Positions 45,637 through 55,465 of a stretch of DNA of 58,796 nucleotides are shown here, piece by piece (position 1 is the stretch's first letter; each line of letters begins with the position of its first letter). The translations under genes were made by a program, and so were the position numbers. The notes beneath the pieces were generated by a model. The model searched no databases. It was not told where the DNA came from and saw only the letters and a program-made list of their open reading frames with translations. The stretch spans positions 1-58,796 of the forward strand of contig JAFEGA010000023.1 in assembly GCA_018240285.1 (NCBI GenBank), written 5' to 3'. This stretch comes from Pseudomonadota bacterium. Lineage in GTDB: Bacteria; Pseudomonadota; Gammaproteobacteria; Burkholderiales; Nitrosomonadaceae.

Positions 45637-45987
45637 CTAGCCGTGGTGAAGCATCCCAGGCAGTCGTTCCCGGTCGCCGATGATGTGGAAGTGCAGATGA
45701 AATACTTCTTGCCCGCCTGCTCGTCCGGTGTTGATAATGGTGCGGAAACCATCTTCGCAACCTTGCTCTTTTGCCAGTTTAGGCGCTAATGATAGCATTT
45801 TCCCCAATAAATCCTGATGATTATCTTGCACATCCGCAAGCGAATCGATATGCAGTTTGGGAATCAGCAAGAAATGCACCGGCGCGGCCGGGTTGATATC
45901 ATGAAATGCAAGCACATCATCATCTTCGTAAACTTTATTGGAGGGAATTTCCCTGCGCGCGATTTTGCAAAAAATACAATTATCCAT
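45637..45987 (-). CDS. hinT: HIT-family purine nucleoside phosphoramidase
   Basis: Small cytoplasmic hydrolase of the histidine-triad family, hydrolysing AMP-lysine or other nucleoside phosphoramidates. The triad HLHFHI near the C-terminus and the [19 protein letters not shown] start are diagnostic. The open frame extends upstream into hisE, but ATG 45987 gives the normal 116 residues. It lies two bases after hisE, so it is in the his operon, as in other betaproteobacteria. Confidence 0.95.
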   Translation of the reverse strand: MDNCIFCKIARREIPSNKVYEDDDVLAFHDINPAAPVHFLLIPKLHIDSLADVQDNHQDLLGKMLSLAPKLAKEQGCEDGFRTIINTGRAGGQEVFHLHFHIIGDRERLPGMLHHG

Positions 45988-45989
45988 GG

Positions 45990-46316
45990 CTAATCCGTTT
46001 TCCGAGAGGCTTTTTCTACGATGCCGGAAACACCTTCTCGTCTTTCCAGTTCCTGCAACACATCGTCCGGCTTCAATCCGTGGTGGGCGAGTAGTATCAG
46101 ACAATGAAACCATAAATCGGCGGTTTCATAAATGACTTGGTTTTTGTCGCCATCTTTCGACGCCATCAATGTTTCGGCGGATTCTTCCGCAATTTTTTTC
46201 AGTATTTTATCTTGTCCGCCGTGTAACAATTTGGCAACGTACGAGCTGTTCGCATTGGCTGCCTTGCGCGCCTCAATGGTTTCCGCGAGGCGATGAAGTA
46301 TCGTTGTGTCTGTCAT
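45990..46316 (-). CDS. hisE: Phosphoribosyl-ATP pyrophosphatase
   Basis: Second enzyme of histidine synthesis; it hydrolyses PR-ATP to PR-AMP. The MazG-like all-helical fold is visible with the metal-binding pattern [20 protein letters not shown] and [20 protein letters not shown]. Length 108 is normal. Its start overlaps the hisI stop by 4 bases (ATGA). It is a separate protein, not fused to HisI as in enterobacteria. Confidence 0.96.
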   Translation of the reverse strand: MTDTTILHRLAETIEARKAANANSSYVAKLLHGGQDKILKKIAEESAETLMASKDGDKNQVIYETADLWFHCLILLAHHGLKPDDVLQELERREGVSGIVEKASRKTD

Positions 46317-46705
46317 TTGCTATAGATTTCTTCCGGGTTTTTCACCACAGGCGCTGCAACGATCCATTCATTGCCTTCCAGTTTCTGGAAGAAGCAACTG
46401 TGCCGTCCGGTATGACAGGCGATTCCGCCGGTTTGTTCGACTATCAGCAGCAATACATCTTCATCGCAGTCCAGGTAAATTTCCTTCACTTTTTGCGTGT
46501 GACCGGATTCCTCGCCTTTATGCCACAGTTTTTTGCGCGAGCGCGACCAGTATACGGCTTCACCTTTTTCCACGGTTAATTTGAGCGCATCGCGATTCAT
46601 CCAGGCCACCATGAGGACTTTTCCGCTCCCTGCTTCCTGAGCGATCACTGGTATCAATCCATCTTCCGACCAGTTGATTTTGCTGAGCCAAGTATCAGAG
46701 GACAT
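46313..46705 (-). CDS. hisI: Phosphoribosyl-AMP cyclohydrolase
   Basis: Third enzyme of the pathway; a zinc enzyme opening the adenine ring of PR-AMP. Diagnostic motifs are [33 protein letters not shown], the metal-binding DCDED and [13 protein letters not shown] with conserved cysteines. Length 130 is typical for the stand-alone HisI. It lies 51 bases downstream of hisF and overlaps hisE. Confidence 0.96.
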   Translation of the reverse strand: MSSDTWLSKINWSEDGLIPVIAQEAGSGKVLMVAWMNRDALKLTVEKGEAVYWSRSRKKLWHKGEESGHTQKVKEIYLDCDEDVLLLIVEQTGGIACHTGRHSCFFQKLEGNEWIVAAPVVKNPEEIYSK

Positions 46706-46756
46706 AAATTAAGCGGTATTTCCGTTCAGTTATCGATTTTGCCCGTAATTTTAACA

Positions 46757-47533
46757 TTATAACCGCACTTCGATGCCATGCTGCGCCATATACCGTTTAG
46801 CTTGCTGCACGGTAAATTCGCCGTAGTGAAAAATACTGGCGGCTAACACTGCGTCTGCGTGTCCTTGCAAAATGCCGTCGACCAGATGATCCAAATTGCC
46901 AACGCCGCCGCTAGCAATCACCGGAATATCGATGGCATCCGATACCGCGCGTGTCAGTGCAATATCAAAGCCGTTACGGGTGCCGTCACGGTCCATGCTG
47001 GTGAGTAAAATTTCACCGGCACCGAGCGATTGCATTTTGACCGCCCATTCGATGGCATCGATGCCGGTCGCTTTGCGGCCGCCGTGGGTAAAGACTTCCC
47101 AGCGTGGCGCAGCACCGTCGGGCGAATGGACTTGTTTTGCGTCGATCGCCACGACAATGCACTGCGAACCATAATGATCGGAGGCATCTGCGACCAATTG
47201 CGGATTGAGCACGGCGGAAGTGTTGATGCTGACTTTATCGGCGCCGGCATTGAGTAAACGGCGGACATCCGCTACCTGGCGCACGCCGCCGCCGACGGTT
47301 AGCGGAATGAATACTTGCGCGGCGACGTCTTCAATGATGTGTAGAATCAGGTCGCGGTCATCCGAGCTGGCGGTGATATCGAGGAAAGTGAGTTCGTCCG
47401 CGCCTTGTTCATCGTAACGGCGCGAAATTTCCACCGGATCGCCGGCATCACGCAGCTCAACGAAGTTGACGCCTTTGACCACGCGCCCGTTAGTGACGTC
47501 CAGGCATGGAATGATACGTTTAGCGAGGCTCAT
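46757..47533 (-). CDS. hisF: Imidazole glycerol phosphate synthase, cyclase subunit
   Basis: Cyclase half of the HisFH complex that makes imidazole glycerol phosphate and AICAR. The two half-barrel catalytic aspartates are visible in [13 protein letters not shown] (D11) and VVAIDAKQ (about D130). Length 258 is normal. It uses ammonia delivered by HisH (48417-49061). Order hisH-hisA-hisF is conserved. Confidence 0.97.
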   Translation of the reverse strand: MSLAKRIIPCLDVTNGRVVKGVNFVELRDAGDPVEISRRYDEQGADELTFLDITASSDDRDLILHIIEDVAAQVFIPLTVGGGVRQVADVRRLLNAGADKVSINTSAVLNPQLVADASDHYGSQCIVVAIDAKQVHSPDGAAPRWEVFTHGGRKATGIDAIEWAVKMQSLGAGEILLTSMDRDGTRNGFDIALTRAVSDAIDIPVIASGGVGNLDHLVDGILQGHADAVLAASIFHYGEFTVQQAKRYMAQHGIEVRL

Positions 47534-47606
47534 CGGATTTTAAAGCCGTTTGGAATAAAAAGTGGAATTAATGAGAATAGAATGATGGTGAATTGCCGAG
47601 TCACGA

Positions 47607-48362
47607 TCAAGAGAGGCCATTAGCCTTGCTAATTTTGTCGGCCAGAATCTGTGCCTCTTTGAAATCCAACGAACCTTCATAAATGGCACGCCCGGTAATC
47701 GCGCCCATAATGCCTTCCGATTCAATTTCGCACAGTTTGTGAATGTCATCGATATTGGTGATGCCGCCGCTGGCGATCACCGGTATGGTGAGTTCTCGCG
47801 CCAATTCAACCGTCGCCTTGATGTTGACGCCGCTGAGCATGCCGTCGCGGCCGATATCCGTGTAGATGATGGCTTCCACGCCGTAGCCTTCAAATTTCTT
47901 CGCCAGATCGATGACATCATGTCCGGTAACCTTGGACCAGCCATCGACCGCAACCTTGCCTTCCTTGGCATCTAGTCCGACCATGATCTGACCTGGGAAG
48001 GCATTGCAGGCATCCTGCAGAAACCCAGGTATTTTGATCGCGGCAGTGCCGATGATAACGTACGTGATGCCGTCGTCGAGATAACGTTCGATCGTATCGA
48101 GATCGCGAATACCACCACCCAGTTGTATCGGAATCTGGTCATCCAGGGCCTCGACGATTTCACGAATCGCCGCCTCATTTCTTGGTTTTCCGGCGAAGGC
48201 GCCGTTCAGATCAACCAAATGAAGCCTGCGCGCACCTTGCTTTAACCAATGCGCCGCCATTTCGCCGGGTTTTTCGGAAAAAACCGTGGCGTCTTCCATA
48301 ACCCCTTGTTTGAGCCGGACACAATGTCCATCTTTAAGATCGATTGCGGGAATTATCAGCAT
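47607..48362 (-). CDS. hisA: Phosphoribosylformimino-5-aminoimidazole carboxamide ribotide isomerase
   Basis: Amadori-type isomerase converting ProFAR to PRFAR in histidine synthesis. The catalytic aspartates are in [14 protein letters not shown] (D8) and [15 protein letters not shown] (about D130), and the phosphate-binding loops QLGGGIRD and ASGGI are present. The 251-residue barrel is homologous to HisF. Located between hisH and hisF. Confidence 0.97.
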   Translation of the reverse strand: MLIIPAIDLKDGHCVRLKQGVMEDATVFSEKPGEMAAHWLKQGARRLHLVDLNGAFAGKPRNEAAIREIVEALDDQIPIQLGGGIRDLDTIERYLDDGITYVIIGTAAIKIPGFLQDACNAFPGQIMVGLDAKEGKVAVDGWSKVTGHDVIDLAKKFEGYGVEAIIYTDIGRDGMLSGVNIKATVELARELTIPVIASGGITNIDDIHKLCEIESEGIMGAITGRAIYEGSLDFKEAQILADKISKANGLS

Positions 48363-48416
48363 AACGTAATCAGAATGGAGAGTTGATTAACAGAATCAGT
48401 TTACTACTAATTGATT

Positions 48417-49061
48417 TTAGAAATGCGGTTTCCATTTGGCAAAATTACTCAGTAGGGTTAATCCTGCCAATTGACTTTTTTCCGGATGGAACTGTACCGC
48501 GAAAATGTTATCTTTTGCAACGGCGCAAGTAAATGGGAAAGGATAATGGCTTTGCGCTGCAATTGATTCCTTGTCCGGTGTATCGACATAATAGCTATGC
48601 ACGAAATAAAAGCGTGCATCTGCTGCGATACCTTCCCACAACGGGTGTTTGATGACCTGATACACTTGATTCCAGCCCATATGCGGTACTTTCAGTTTTT
48701 GTCCGTCGGCATTGATCATGGCTGAAGCGGGGAAGCGCACGACTTTTCCAGGCAGAATGTTCAAGCTTTTGACATTACCTTCTTCGCTTTCTTCAAACAG
48801 CATTTGCAGACCGAGGCAGATACCGAGAAAAGGTTTATGAGTGGCTGCTTCCACGACCGCTTCGCGCAATCCGCGGGATTCCAGTTCATCGATACAATTG
48901 CGCATGGCGCCTTGTCCGGGAACAACAACACGCGATGCTTTCCGTACGACATCGGGGTCGCTGGTGACCGTTGTCGTGATAGCGGGTGCTACATGTTCAA
49001 GCGCTTTATGGACGGAACGCAGATTTCCCATTCCATAATCAACAATTGCGATATCAGTCAT
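48417..49061 (-). CDS. hisH: Imidazole glycerol phosphate synthase, glutaminase subunit
   Basis: Class I glutamine amidotransferase supplying ammonia to HisF. The nucleophile is the cysteine in FLGICLGLQMLFE, and the His-Glu pair is in FAVQFHPEKSQ. N-terminal IVDYGMGNLRSVHKALEHV is family-typical. Length 214 is normal. Between hisB and hisA. Confidence 0.97.
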   Translation of the reverse strand: MTDIAIVDYGMGNLRSVHKALEHVAPAITTTVTSDPDVVRKASRVVVPGQGAMRNCIDELESRGLREAVVEAATHKPFLGICLGLQMLFEESEEGNVKSLNILPGKVVRFPASAMINADGQKLKVPHMGWNQVYQVIKHPLWEGIAADARFYFVHSYYVDTPDKESIAAQSHYPFPFTCAVAKDNIFAVQFHPEKSQLAGLTLLSNFAKWKPHF

Positions 49062-49086
49062 ACCGTGTGTTTAGAGACAAAGTGAC

Positions 49087-49674
49087 TTATAAAGTACCTT
49101 TGGTGGATGGAATAATGCCGGAAGCCGCCGGATCATACTCTATTGCCATGCGCAAAGCGCGCCCGAATGCTTTAAAGACCGTTTCCGCCTGATGATGTGC
49201 ATTTCTTCCGGCTAGATTATCAATATGCAATGTTATCAAGGCGTGATTGACCAAACCTTGGAAGAACTCATGAAACAGATCGGCGTCGAAATCACCGATA
49301 CGCGCTCGCGTGAAATCAACATTGAAAACCAGACCGGGGCGACCGGATAAGTCGACGACGACACGCGATAGCGCTTCGTCCAACGGCACATAGGCGTGAC
49401 CATAGCGGCGCAACCCCTTTTTATCTCCGGCAGCTTTGGCTAAAGCCTGGCCGAATGTGATACCGATGTCTTCAACAGTATGATGGGCATCGATATGTAA
49501 GTCGCCCTTTGCGGCAATTTCTAGATCGATCATGCCGTGGCGCGCGATCTGATCGAGCATGTGGTCGAGAAACGGCACACCGGTTTCAAGTGCGGATTTA
49601 CCGGTTCCGTCCAAATTCAGATTAATACTGATCTGGGTTTCCAGTGTATTTCGGATGACTTGTGCCCGGCGCAT
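49087..49674 (-). CDS. hisB: Imidazoleglycerol-phosphate dehydratase
   Basis: Mn-dependent dehydratase of the sixth step. The two metal-binding repeats are visible: [17 protein letters not shown] and [17 protein letters not shown]. At 195 residues it is the monofunctional form without the N-terminal histidinol phosphatase of E. coli. ATG 49674. The separate phosphatase gene is not in the window. Confidence 0.97.
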   Translation of the reverse strand: MRRAQVIRNTLETQISINLNLDGTGKSALETGVPFLDHMLDQIARHGMIDLEIAAKGDLHIDAHHTVEDIGITFGQALAKAAGDKKGLRRYGHAYVPLDEALSRVVVDLSGRPGLVFNVDFTRARIGDFDADLFHEFFQGLVNHALITLHIDNLAGRNAHHQAETVFKAFGRALRMAIEYDPAASGIIPSTKGTL

Positions 49675-49714
49675 AAATTATGAATCTTTGATGGATGCAA
49701 AAAATTGGGGAATT

Positions 49715-50800
49715 TTAAACTGGTTCACTCAGGATGGTACGTAATGTCGCGCAAAATTGTGAATTTTCATCGGGGGTACCCACGGTTACTCGCAAGCAAT
49801 TTTCCAATAAGGGATGGGTGCCATCCAAATTCTTAATCAATATGTTGTGCTGTTTGAGTGCTTGAAAGATTTGACCGGCTGCGTTAACACGAAACAAAAT
49901 AAAATTGGCATTGGAAGGATATACCGTAATGCCGCGCATTGTACCAAGAATTGCATTCATTTTTGTACGTTCTGATTTAATCGCTTGCGCTTGTTCCGAT
50001 AACACTGCGGTATGATGCAATACTTTTTCTGCAATCAATTGTGTCATTATGCCAATATTATAAGGCAAACGCACCTTTTCCAATTGCTTCAGCCATTCGG
50101 ACCGGCCGATTAAAAGCCCCAGCCGCAAACCGGCTAAACCCGATTTGGATAGCGTCCGCATCAATAACAAGTTCGGATAGTGACCGAGCATATCGATAAA
50201 GCTGTCTTCCGCGAAAGCCTGATAAGCTTCATCGATAATGATGATGCCCGGAGTAGCTTGTATGATGCTTAAAATGGCTGCGCGATCAAATAAATTGCCT
50301 GTTGGGTTATTCGGATAAGCCAGAAAGATCACAGCCGGTTGATGTTTGGCAATCGCCGTCAGCATGGCGTCAAGGTCCAATGTGAAATCATTTTTTAAGG
50401 GTACGCCGGCGTACTGGATATTGGCGAATGTGGCGATCATGCGGAACATGACAAACGCAGGTTCAACGCTCATCAACACTGCACCGGGTTTGGCGATGGC
50501 CATGGCAATGATCTGAATGATTTCGTCCGATCCGTTACCCAGCAGGATGTCGAGATTGTCGTCAATGCCCAGCGCTTGCCGCAAGGTTGCTTTAAGGGAA
50601 GCCGCACTGGCATCGGGATAGCGGTTTACCGGTGCATGCAGCGCCAATTGCGCAATTTCGTCACGTAATGTCGGTGGTAAAGGGTAGGGATTTTCCATGG
50701 CATCGAGTTTGATCATGCCCGCTGCGGGCGGTACATGATAAGCCGATAAGGCAAGAATTTCCGGGCGGATGATATTTTCTGGATTATGAATATTCGACAT
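49715..50800 (-). CDS. hisC: Histidinol-phosphate aminotransferase
   Basis: PLP-dependent aminotransferase (fold type I) converting imidazole acetol phosphate to histidinol phosphate. Visible are the PLP-contacting [24 protein letters not shown], the aspartate in [10 protein letters not shown], the Schiff-base lysine in [14 protein letters not shown], and the C-terminal [10 protein letters not shown] with the carboxylate-binding arginine. Length 361 is normal. It is the first his gene here; hisG and hisD, often upstream, are missing, and an HDOD gene lies 98 bases before it. Confidence 0.96.
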   Translation of the reverse strand: MSNIHNPENIIRPEILALSAYHVPPAAGMIKLDAMENPYPLPPTLRDEIAQLALHAPVNRYPDASAASLKATLRQALGIDDNLDILLGNGSDEIIQIIAMAIAKPGAVLMSVEPAFVMFRMIATFANIQYAGVPLKNDFTLDLDAMLTAIAKHQPAVIFLAYPNNPTGNLFDRAAILSIIQATPGIIIIDEAYQAFAEDSFIDMLGHYPNLLLMRTLSKSGLAGLRLGLLIGRSEWLKQLEKVRLPYNIGIMTQLIAEKVLHHTAVLSEQAQAIKSERTKMNAILGTMRGITVYPSNANFILFRVNAAGQIFQALKQHNILIKNLDGTHPLLENCLRVTVGTPDENSQFCATLRTILSEPV

Positions 50801-50898
50801 AGGCGCTTATTCTAACTCAAGACAGCATGCAGGGTTCAAGTTGTCACTTGAGAGCGATACTCGTTTTGCTCAAAGCCATGTAAGTTACGGGGAGGGTT

Positions 50899-51783
50899 TT
50901 ATGCCGCAAGGTCCTGTGCCAGCATATGAAATTCGTTTCGGCAGCCGCGGACTTTTTCTTGCACCGACTTAGCCGTATGTGGATCTATTCCCAGGCAATC
51001 CATCAGTGAAAGCGTATCGATATAGGGGCAGCCGTCAATTTGTGTATCATCATGCAACATACGGTTGGCAATAGCCAGCAGCTTGACATAAGGGGCGTGC
51101 TTACCGGAGTAATCAGGAAAATTCTGCTCAGCGACGGCAACGGCAATTTCTTCCGGTAAATCCCAGGATTTTATCAGATACATGCCGATGGTGTCGTGCG
51201 TGATGCCGAAAACCTGCAATTGCAGTGCACGGGCATCCTGTTCCGGGTAACGGGTAACTAAATCATTCAGATAGGAAAATTCTTTCGGATAGAGATGTCC
51301 GAATAGGAAATAGCCAAAATTATGAAATAGCCCACTGAGATAGAGCAGATCACAATTTGCGAGATGTTTCTCTGTCATGACGTGGCAAAGTTCGCGGCAA
51401 AGCGCGGCGCATTCCAATGCTTGATTCCAAATGCGGATGCGGCCTAATGCGCCGTGATTCGGTAATTTGAGGTAACCGGAAGAAGTGATGCCCAAGGCTA
51501 GATTGAGCGCCGTATTAAAGCCCAATACCAACGATACAGCAAGATGCACAGAATTGATCCGGCTGCCGTAGCCGAAGATGGACATGCGCGCGTATTTCAT
51601 AATGAAAGCAGCCAGCGCGGGATCTTTCTCAATAATTCCTGTCAATTGCTCCAAATTAGCTTCCGGATCGTTGCGTAACTTCAGAAGCTCACGCGCAGTC
51701 TCAGGGAGCGGAGGGATTTGCCCTGCTTGTTGCAGAATGCTGCGGAAGTTCTGGCTGAATTCCAGTTTATTAATGATCAACAT
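50899..51783 (-). CDS. HDOD domain signalling protein
   Basis: A 294-residue cytoplasmic protein consisting mainly of an HDOD domain (residues about 20-215), a catalytically inactive relative of HD phosphohydrolases found in bacterial regulators. Landmarks: IPPLPETARELLKLRNDPEA, KDPALAAFIMKYARM, and SGLFHNFGYFLFGHLYPKEF, where the HD metal dyad is replaced by H-N, in keeping with lost catalysis. The rest is helical. It sits upstream of hisC on the same strand, so it may share a transcript, but no functional link to histidine synthesis is known. Its signal is unknown. Confidence 0.85.
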   Translation of the reverse strand: MLIINKLEFSQNFRSILQQAGQIPPLPETARELLKLRNDPEANLEQLTGIIEKDPALAAFIMKYARMSIFGYGSRINSVHLAVSLVLGFNTALNLALGITSSGYLKLPNHGALGRIRIWNQALECAALCRELCHVMTEKHLANCDLLYLSGLFHNFGYFLFGHLYPKEFSYLNDLVTRYPEQDARALQLQVFGITHDTIGMYLIKSWDLPEEIAVAVAEQNFPDYSGKHAPYVKLLAIANRMLHDDTQIDGCPYIDTLSLMDCLGIDPHTAKSVQEKVRGCRNEFHMLAQDLAA

Positions 51784-51909
51784 TGATTCTGTCTCAAAAT
51801 TTTAGTTGGCATGATCGGTAATTGCTTGAATCTCAGATTCCGATTGAGTTGATAGGACGAGAAGCAATTGGCGGCAGAACATGAATGCATAAATTGAAGG
51901 AAAATTTAT

Positions 51910-51925
51910 CCGCTTGGTAAAGCGG
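51910..51925 (-). terminator. Weak terminator after the MidA-type gene
   Basis: CCGCTT and AAGCGG form a 6-bp stem with a 4-base loop; on the minus strand it is followed by ATAAATTTT. It lies 36 bases past the methyltransferase stop, in the right place for its 3' end. Confidence 0.4.
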
Positions 51926-51961
51926 CAGGTTTTCTGTCTTCTTTACTGAAATTATATTTTT

Positions 51962-53128
51962 TTACAAAAAGCGGCTCATATCGCCAGTGTTAAAGCCGCG
52001 CAGTGGGTCGGAAAAGTTTTTCCCAAAAGCAATCACCTTGAACAATTCACCCATTTCAGCCGGGCTGACCAGTTTTTGCAATTGGTTCGATTGCGGTAGG
52101 TAGTGATGGATATCTTCCGCAGATGTTTGCGCGAGCAGATCAGTAATGCCGCAATTCAGCAGAAAATAGGCTTGTGTCGTGTAACCCAGAAGTTTTAGCC
52201 CGTTATTTTCCGCAGCTTGTGTCAGCGCGCTGAAATCAACATGACTGGTGATATCTTGCAAACCGGGAAGGTAAAACGGATCGTCATGCGCATGATGGCG
52301 GTAGTGGCACATCAGCGTACCCTGATTGCGTTGCGGGTGGTAATATTCGCTGCGGCCGAAACCATAATCAATGAGTAGTACGACGCCTTGCTGCAACGTG
52401 CTGGCCAGGCTGTGTATGAAACGAACTGCCGCGAGATTGATTTCACTGACATAATCGACCGATTGATTATCTGGATTGATTTCGGCGGTTAGCTCGCTGG
52501 CAACCGTTTGCAGTTCCACATTCTCAATGGGACGATCCTGCCACGCGAATTGATTGTCTTGCCAAGTCACACCGCGTTCCAGCACGGCATCACCATGCCA
52601 TCGGACGATGTGAATCGGCATCGCATCCAGCACTTCGTTGGCAAGCATGACGCCGTTAAATTGTCCGGGTAGTTGATCCAGCCACTCGACTCGATGCATA
52701 AGATGGGGCGCTTCGTCAGCCAATAACATCTGCTGCCGCTGGCGCAGGTCGGGACTGACTTCAAGAATGTAATATTTTCTTGGCAGCGCATCGGATTTTT
52801 CCAGCTCGAATAGAATATCCCGCGCCAGTTTGCCCGATCCAGCGCCGAATTCCAGAATGTCCGCCGGTGCCATAGGCTGCAAAATTTGCACGAGTTGCTG
52901 CGCCAGCGTGCGGCCGAACAGCGGAGAGATTTCCGGTGCCGTGACAAAGTCCCCGGCATGGCCGAATTTGGTTGCACCGCTGCTGTAATAACCCATTCCT
53001 GGTGCGTACAATGCAAGATTCATATAATCTGCAAAAGAAATCCAATGATTGGCTGCCGCAATTTTTTCCCGGATCATTCCTTGTACCAACCGGCTATGGG
53101 TTAAAGCAATTTCGCTAGGAGGTAGCAT
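51962..53128 (-). CDS. MidA/NDUFAF7-family SAM-dependent methyltransferase
   Basis: A 388-residue protein of the MidA (DUF185) family. The N-terminal ISFADYMNLALYAPGMGYYS and FVTAPEISPLFGRTLAQQL are diagnostic, and the SAM site is ILEFGAGSGKLARDIL. In eukaryotes NDUFAF7 methylates an arginine of the complex I 49-kDa subunit and is needed for assembly; the homologous NuoD is encoded at 6095-7348, so a similar role is possible but unproven in bacteria. The open frame extends further upstream, but ATG 53128 gives the family N-terminus; no Shine-Dalgarno stands out. Divergent from the pteridine reductase gene. Confidence 0.9.
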   Translation of the reverse strand: MLPPSEIALTHSRLVQGMIREKIAAANHWISFADYMNLALYAPGMGYYSSGATKFGHAGDFVTAPEISPLFGRTLAQQLVQILQPMAPADILEFGAGSGKLARDILFELEKSDALPRKYYILEVSPDLRQRQQMLLADEAPHLMHRVEWLDQLPGQFNGVMLANEVLDAMPIHIVRWHGDAVLERGVTWQDNQFAWQDRPIENVELQTVASELTAEINPDNQSVDYVSEINLAAVRFIHSLASTLQQGVVLLIDYGFGRSEYYHPQRNQGTLMCHYRHHAHDDPFYLPGLQDITSHVDFSALTQAAENNGLKLLGYTTQAYFLLNCGITDLLAQTSAEDIHHYLPQSNQLQKLVSPAEMGELFKVIAFGKNFSDPLRGFNTGDMSRFL

Positions 53129-53225
53129 GTTTATGATCAATGATATACGAAATAAAGCTAGAGTGGATTGTAAAGTTAATTTGTAAAATGGGTCATAGTG
53201 TAGCAGTTCTTTGAAGGAGACGCGC

Positions 53226-53966
53226 GTGCAAGGAAAAGTGATTCTGGTTACCGGTGGTGCAAAACGAGTGGGGGCGGCCATCTGCCGCCGCTTGCATGCG
53301 CAGGGCGCACGCTTGGTCGTGCATTACCGCTCGTCATTCGATGAAGCCAAAGCGCTGCAAGATGAGTTGAACCGCAAACGCGCCGATTCGGCAGCTTTGG
53401 TGCAAGCCGATTTGCTGGATACGGAACTATTACCGGATTTGGTGGAAAAAGCCGCTGGCCGTTTCGGGCAATTGGATGTGCTGATCAACAATGCGTCGAG
53501 TTTTTTTCCGACCCTGCTGCAGCAATGCACACTGGCGGACTGGCATGATCTTATCGGCAGCAATCTCCAGGCGCCTTTGTTTCTAGCTCAGGCGGCAGCG
53601 CCATATCTGAAGGAACAAAATGGGTGCGTGGTGAACATCGTGGATATTCACACCGAACGGCCATTGAAAAATTATGTGATTTACAACGCCGCCAAAGGTG
53701 GCTTGCTGGCACTGACCAGATCGCTGGCCGTGGAAATGGCGCCCGAAGTGCGCGTCAATGGCGTATCACCCGGTCCTATTTTGTGGCCGGAAGACGGTGA
53801 ATGGGCCGATGAGTCGGAACGGAATCAGATCATTGCCAGCACACTGCTCAAACGCTGCGGTGAACCGGATGATATCGCCAGAACCGTACAGTTTCTGATT
53901 GCCGATGCGCCTTATATCACCGGACAGATCATTGCGGTGGATGGCGGACGAAGTATTTATTTGTGA
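53226..53966 (+). CDS. PTR1-like pteridine reductase (SDR family)
   Basis: NADPH-dependent short-chain reductase, likely reducing dihydrobiopterin or related pteridines (FolM/PTR1 group). The cofactor motif TGGAKRVGAAI and the NADPH-binding HYRSS are visible. The usual SDR serine is replaced by aspartate in VDIHTERP, exactly 13 residues before the catalytic Tyr of YNAAK, the D-Y-K triad of PTR1. GTG 53226 has GAAGGAGA six bases upstream, better than the TTG at 53211, giving 246 residues. Convergent with yraN. Confidence 0.88.
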   Translation: MQGKVILVTGGAKRVGAAICRRLHAQGARLVVHYRSSFDEAKALQDELNRKRADSAALVQADLLDTELLPDLVEKAAGRFGQLDVLINNASSFFPTLLQQCTLADWHDLIGSNLQAPLFLAQAAAPYLKEQNGCVVNIVDIHTERPLKNYVIYNAAKGGLLALTRSLAVEMAPEVRVNGVSPGPILWPEDGEWADESERNQIIASTLLKRCGEPDDIARTVQFLIADAPYITGQIIAVDGGRSIYL

Positions 53967-53990
53967 TAGAAATGCATTCAAAATAAGCAA

Positions 53991-54329
53991 TCATTCTCCA
54001 AACGCATCCTTGATCCATTCAATTTCTTTTCCATTTACACCCGATAACAATAACGCATCAAACCGGCAAGCCGGTTCGCTATTGAGTTGGGATAGATAAT
54101 GCCGTGCGGTGTGTAACAGTTTGGCTTGTTTTGCCGGTGTGATGCTGGTGGCGGCACCGCCGAATGCTTCGCTTCCGCGCATGCGGACTTCGACGAAAAC
54201 CAGTGTGTTGCCGTCGCGCATGATCAAATCGATTTCGCCGAAGCGGCAGCGGTAGTTTTGCGCGATCAGTACCAGGTTTTGCCGTTGCAGGTACGATAGG
54301 GCGATTTGTTCGGCATCACTGCCCTTCAT
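53991..54329 (-). CDS. yraN: YraN family (UPF0102) endonuclease-like protein
   Basis: A 112-residue protein of the UPF0102 family, which has a restriction-endonuclease-like fold of unknown function. The conserved core is visible as YRCRFGEIDLIMRDGNTLVF followed by VEVRMRGS, containing the E/D-ExK-type residues (E in FGEIDL, D, and V-E-V-R). It overlaps the lpoA-like gene by 14 bases; the order rsmI-lpoA-yraN is conserved in many proteobacteria. Confidence 0.93.
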   Translation of the reverse strand: MKGSDAEQIALSYLQRQNLVLIAQNYRCRFGEIDLIMRDGNTLVFVEVRMRGSEAFGGAATSITPAKQAKLLHTARHYLSQLNSEPACRFDALLLSGVNGKEIEWIKDAFGE

Positions 54330-55455
54330 TTTCGGGTAGATTCTGGGGTGTTTCCGGTGGATTCGAAGGTATTGTCACCAACCGCACCTTACCGTTATCG
54401 AATTGTGCCGCAATGGGTTCTCGGGTAAAGAGATTGGGCGGTGTGAAACGGATATTGCCGGTTACACCGTCAAACGCGATGCCTTTGGCAGACTGTTGGT
54501 GAAGAAGGTCGGTCATCAAGCGGAAAGCATCGATACCCAGCGCGTAGAGGCGTTCCATTTCGGTATTCCTAGTTTTGCTGGCGTGGCGGTAAGCCATGAC
54601 CGCAGGGTGATCGGGTTGCAGCAGCCATGGCATATCGAGAAACTGGATGCCGTTCAAATCGCTGTTGAGCAGGAGATTGTCGTTACCGGTGAAAATCTGC
54701 GAAGTGGCATACACCGGTGCTTCCGGATCGAGATAGGCGCGCAAGACGCGCGCTTTGGCTGCATCCAGAGCCAAAAAAGCCAACTTGTCTGCTCCGGCTG
54801 TCAGCTCGCGCAGTTGTTGCAACACCAGCGGATTTTCCGTATAGCGCAGCGATTCAGAAACTTTTCCATATTCGCCTTGCCAGCGTTGCTTGAAGGCATT
54901 CTGCAAGCGCTTTGACAGGGCGCTATCGTCGCCGATAATAACGGCATGGTTTCTTCCACTTGCGAGCGCCCATTTCGCGATATGACCGGCTTCGGTATCG
55001 GTTTGCAAGCCGAACAGATACAGTTTGGCTGGCATAGACTGCTGGCTGTCAGTGGTGTTCAATGTCAACGTCGGCACTGCCAGCGAATGAACGGAGGCAA
55101 TGGCCGCTACGCCATCGCGTGTCAGCGGCCCCAGGACAAACACCGCACCGGAAGCCACGGCGTAGTGGTAACTCATGAGGATATCGAGTGGGTCGTCGCC
55201 AGTGGCATAGAGGCGGATCGTCAGCGGCAGCGATTGCCCGCGTTGCGCGGCGGTTTCAAATCCTTCCTTGACGACATTCGCGGCTTCGGCAAATGCGGTC
55301 GATTCAAGCGGAAGCAGTAGCGCGATGTGGGAAACGATCACCGGCCCGGACACAATTTCCGGCTGCGGAGGTTCTTCCGTATCGGTGGCCATTACCGGCG
55401 GGTTACCGTATAGTGCCAGTAAAAACACCGCGAGAATTGTAACGAAACGTGCCAT
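54316..55455 (-). CDS. LppC/LpoA-like penicillin-binding protein activator
   Basis: A 379-residue exported protein of the LppC/LpoA family with a periplasmic-binding-protein-like fold (HIALLLPLESTAFAEAANVV, FVLGPLTRDGVAAIASVHSL). In E. coli LpoA is an outer-membrane lipoprotein that activates PBP1A. Here the N-terminus (ATG 55455, RFVTILAVFLLALYGNPPVMA) is an ordinary signal without a lipobox cysteine, so it may be soluble in the periplasm. The N-terminal TPR domain of E. coli LpoA is absent. Divergent from rsmI with 10 bases between start codons. Confidence 0.85.
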   Translation of the reverse strand: MARFVTILAVFLLALYGNPPVMATDTEEPPQPEIVSGPVIVSHIALLLPLESTAFAEAANVVKEGFETAAQRGQSLPLTIRLYATGDDPLDILMSYHYAVASGAVFVLGPLTRDGVAAIASVHSLAVPTLTLNTTDSQQSMPAKLYLFGLQTDTEAGHIAKWALASGRNHAVIIGDDSALSKRLQNAFKQRWQGEYGKVSESLRYTENPLVLQQLRELTAGADKLAFLALDAAKARVLRAYLDPEAPVYATSQIFTGNDNLLLNSDLNGIQFLDMPWLLQPDHPAVMAYRHASKTRNTEMERLYALGIDAFRLMTDLLHQQSAKGIAFDGVTGNIRFTPPNLFTREPIAAQFDNGKVRLVTIPSNPPETPQNLPENEGQ

Positions 55456-55465
55456 AGTGAAGACA

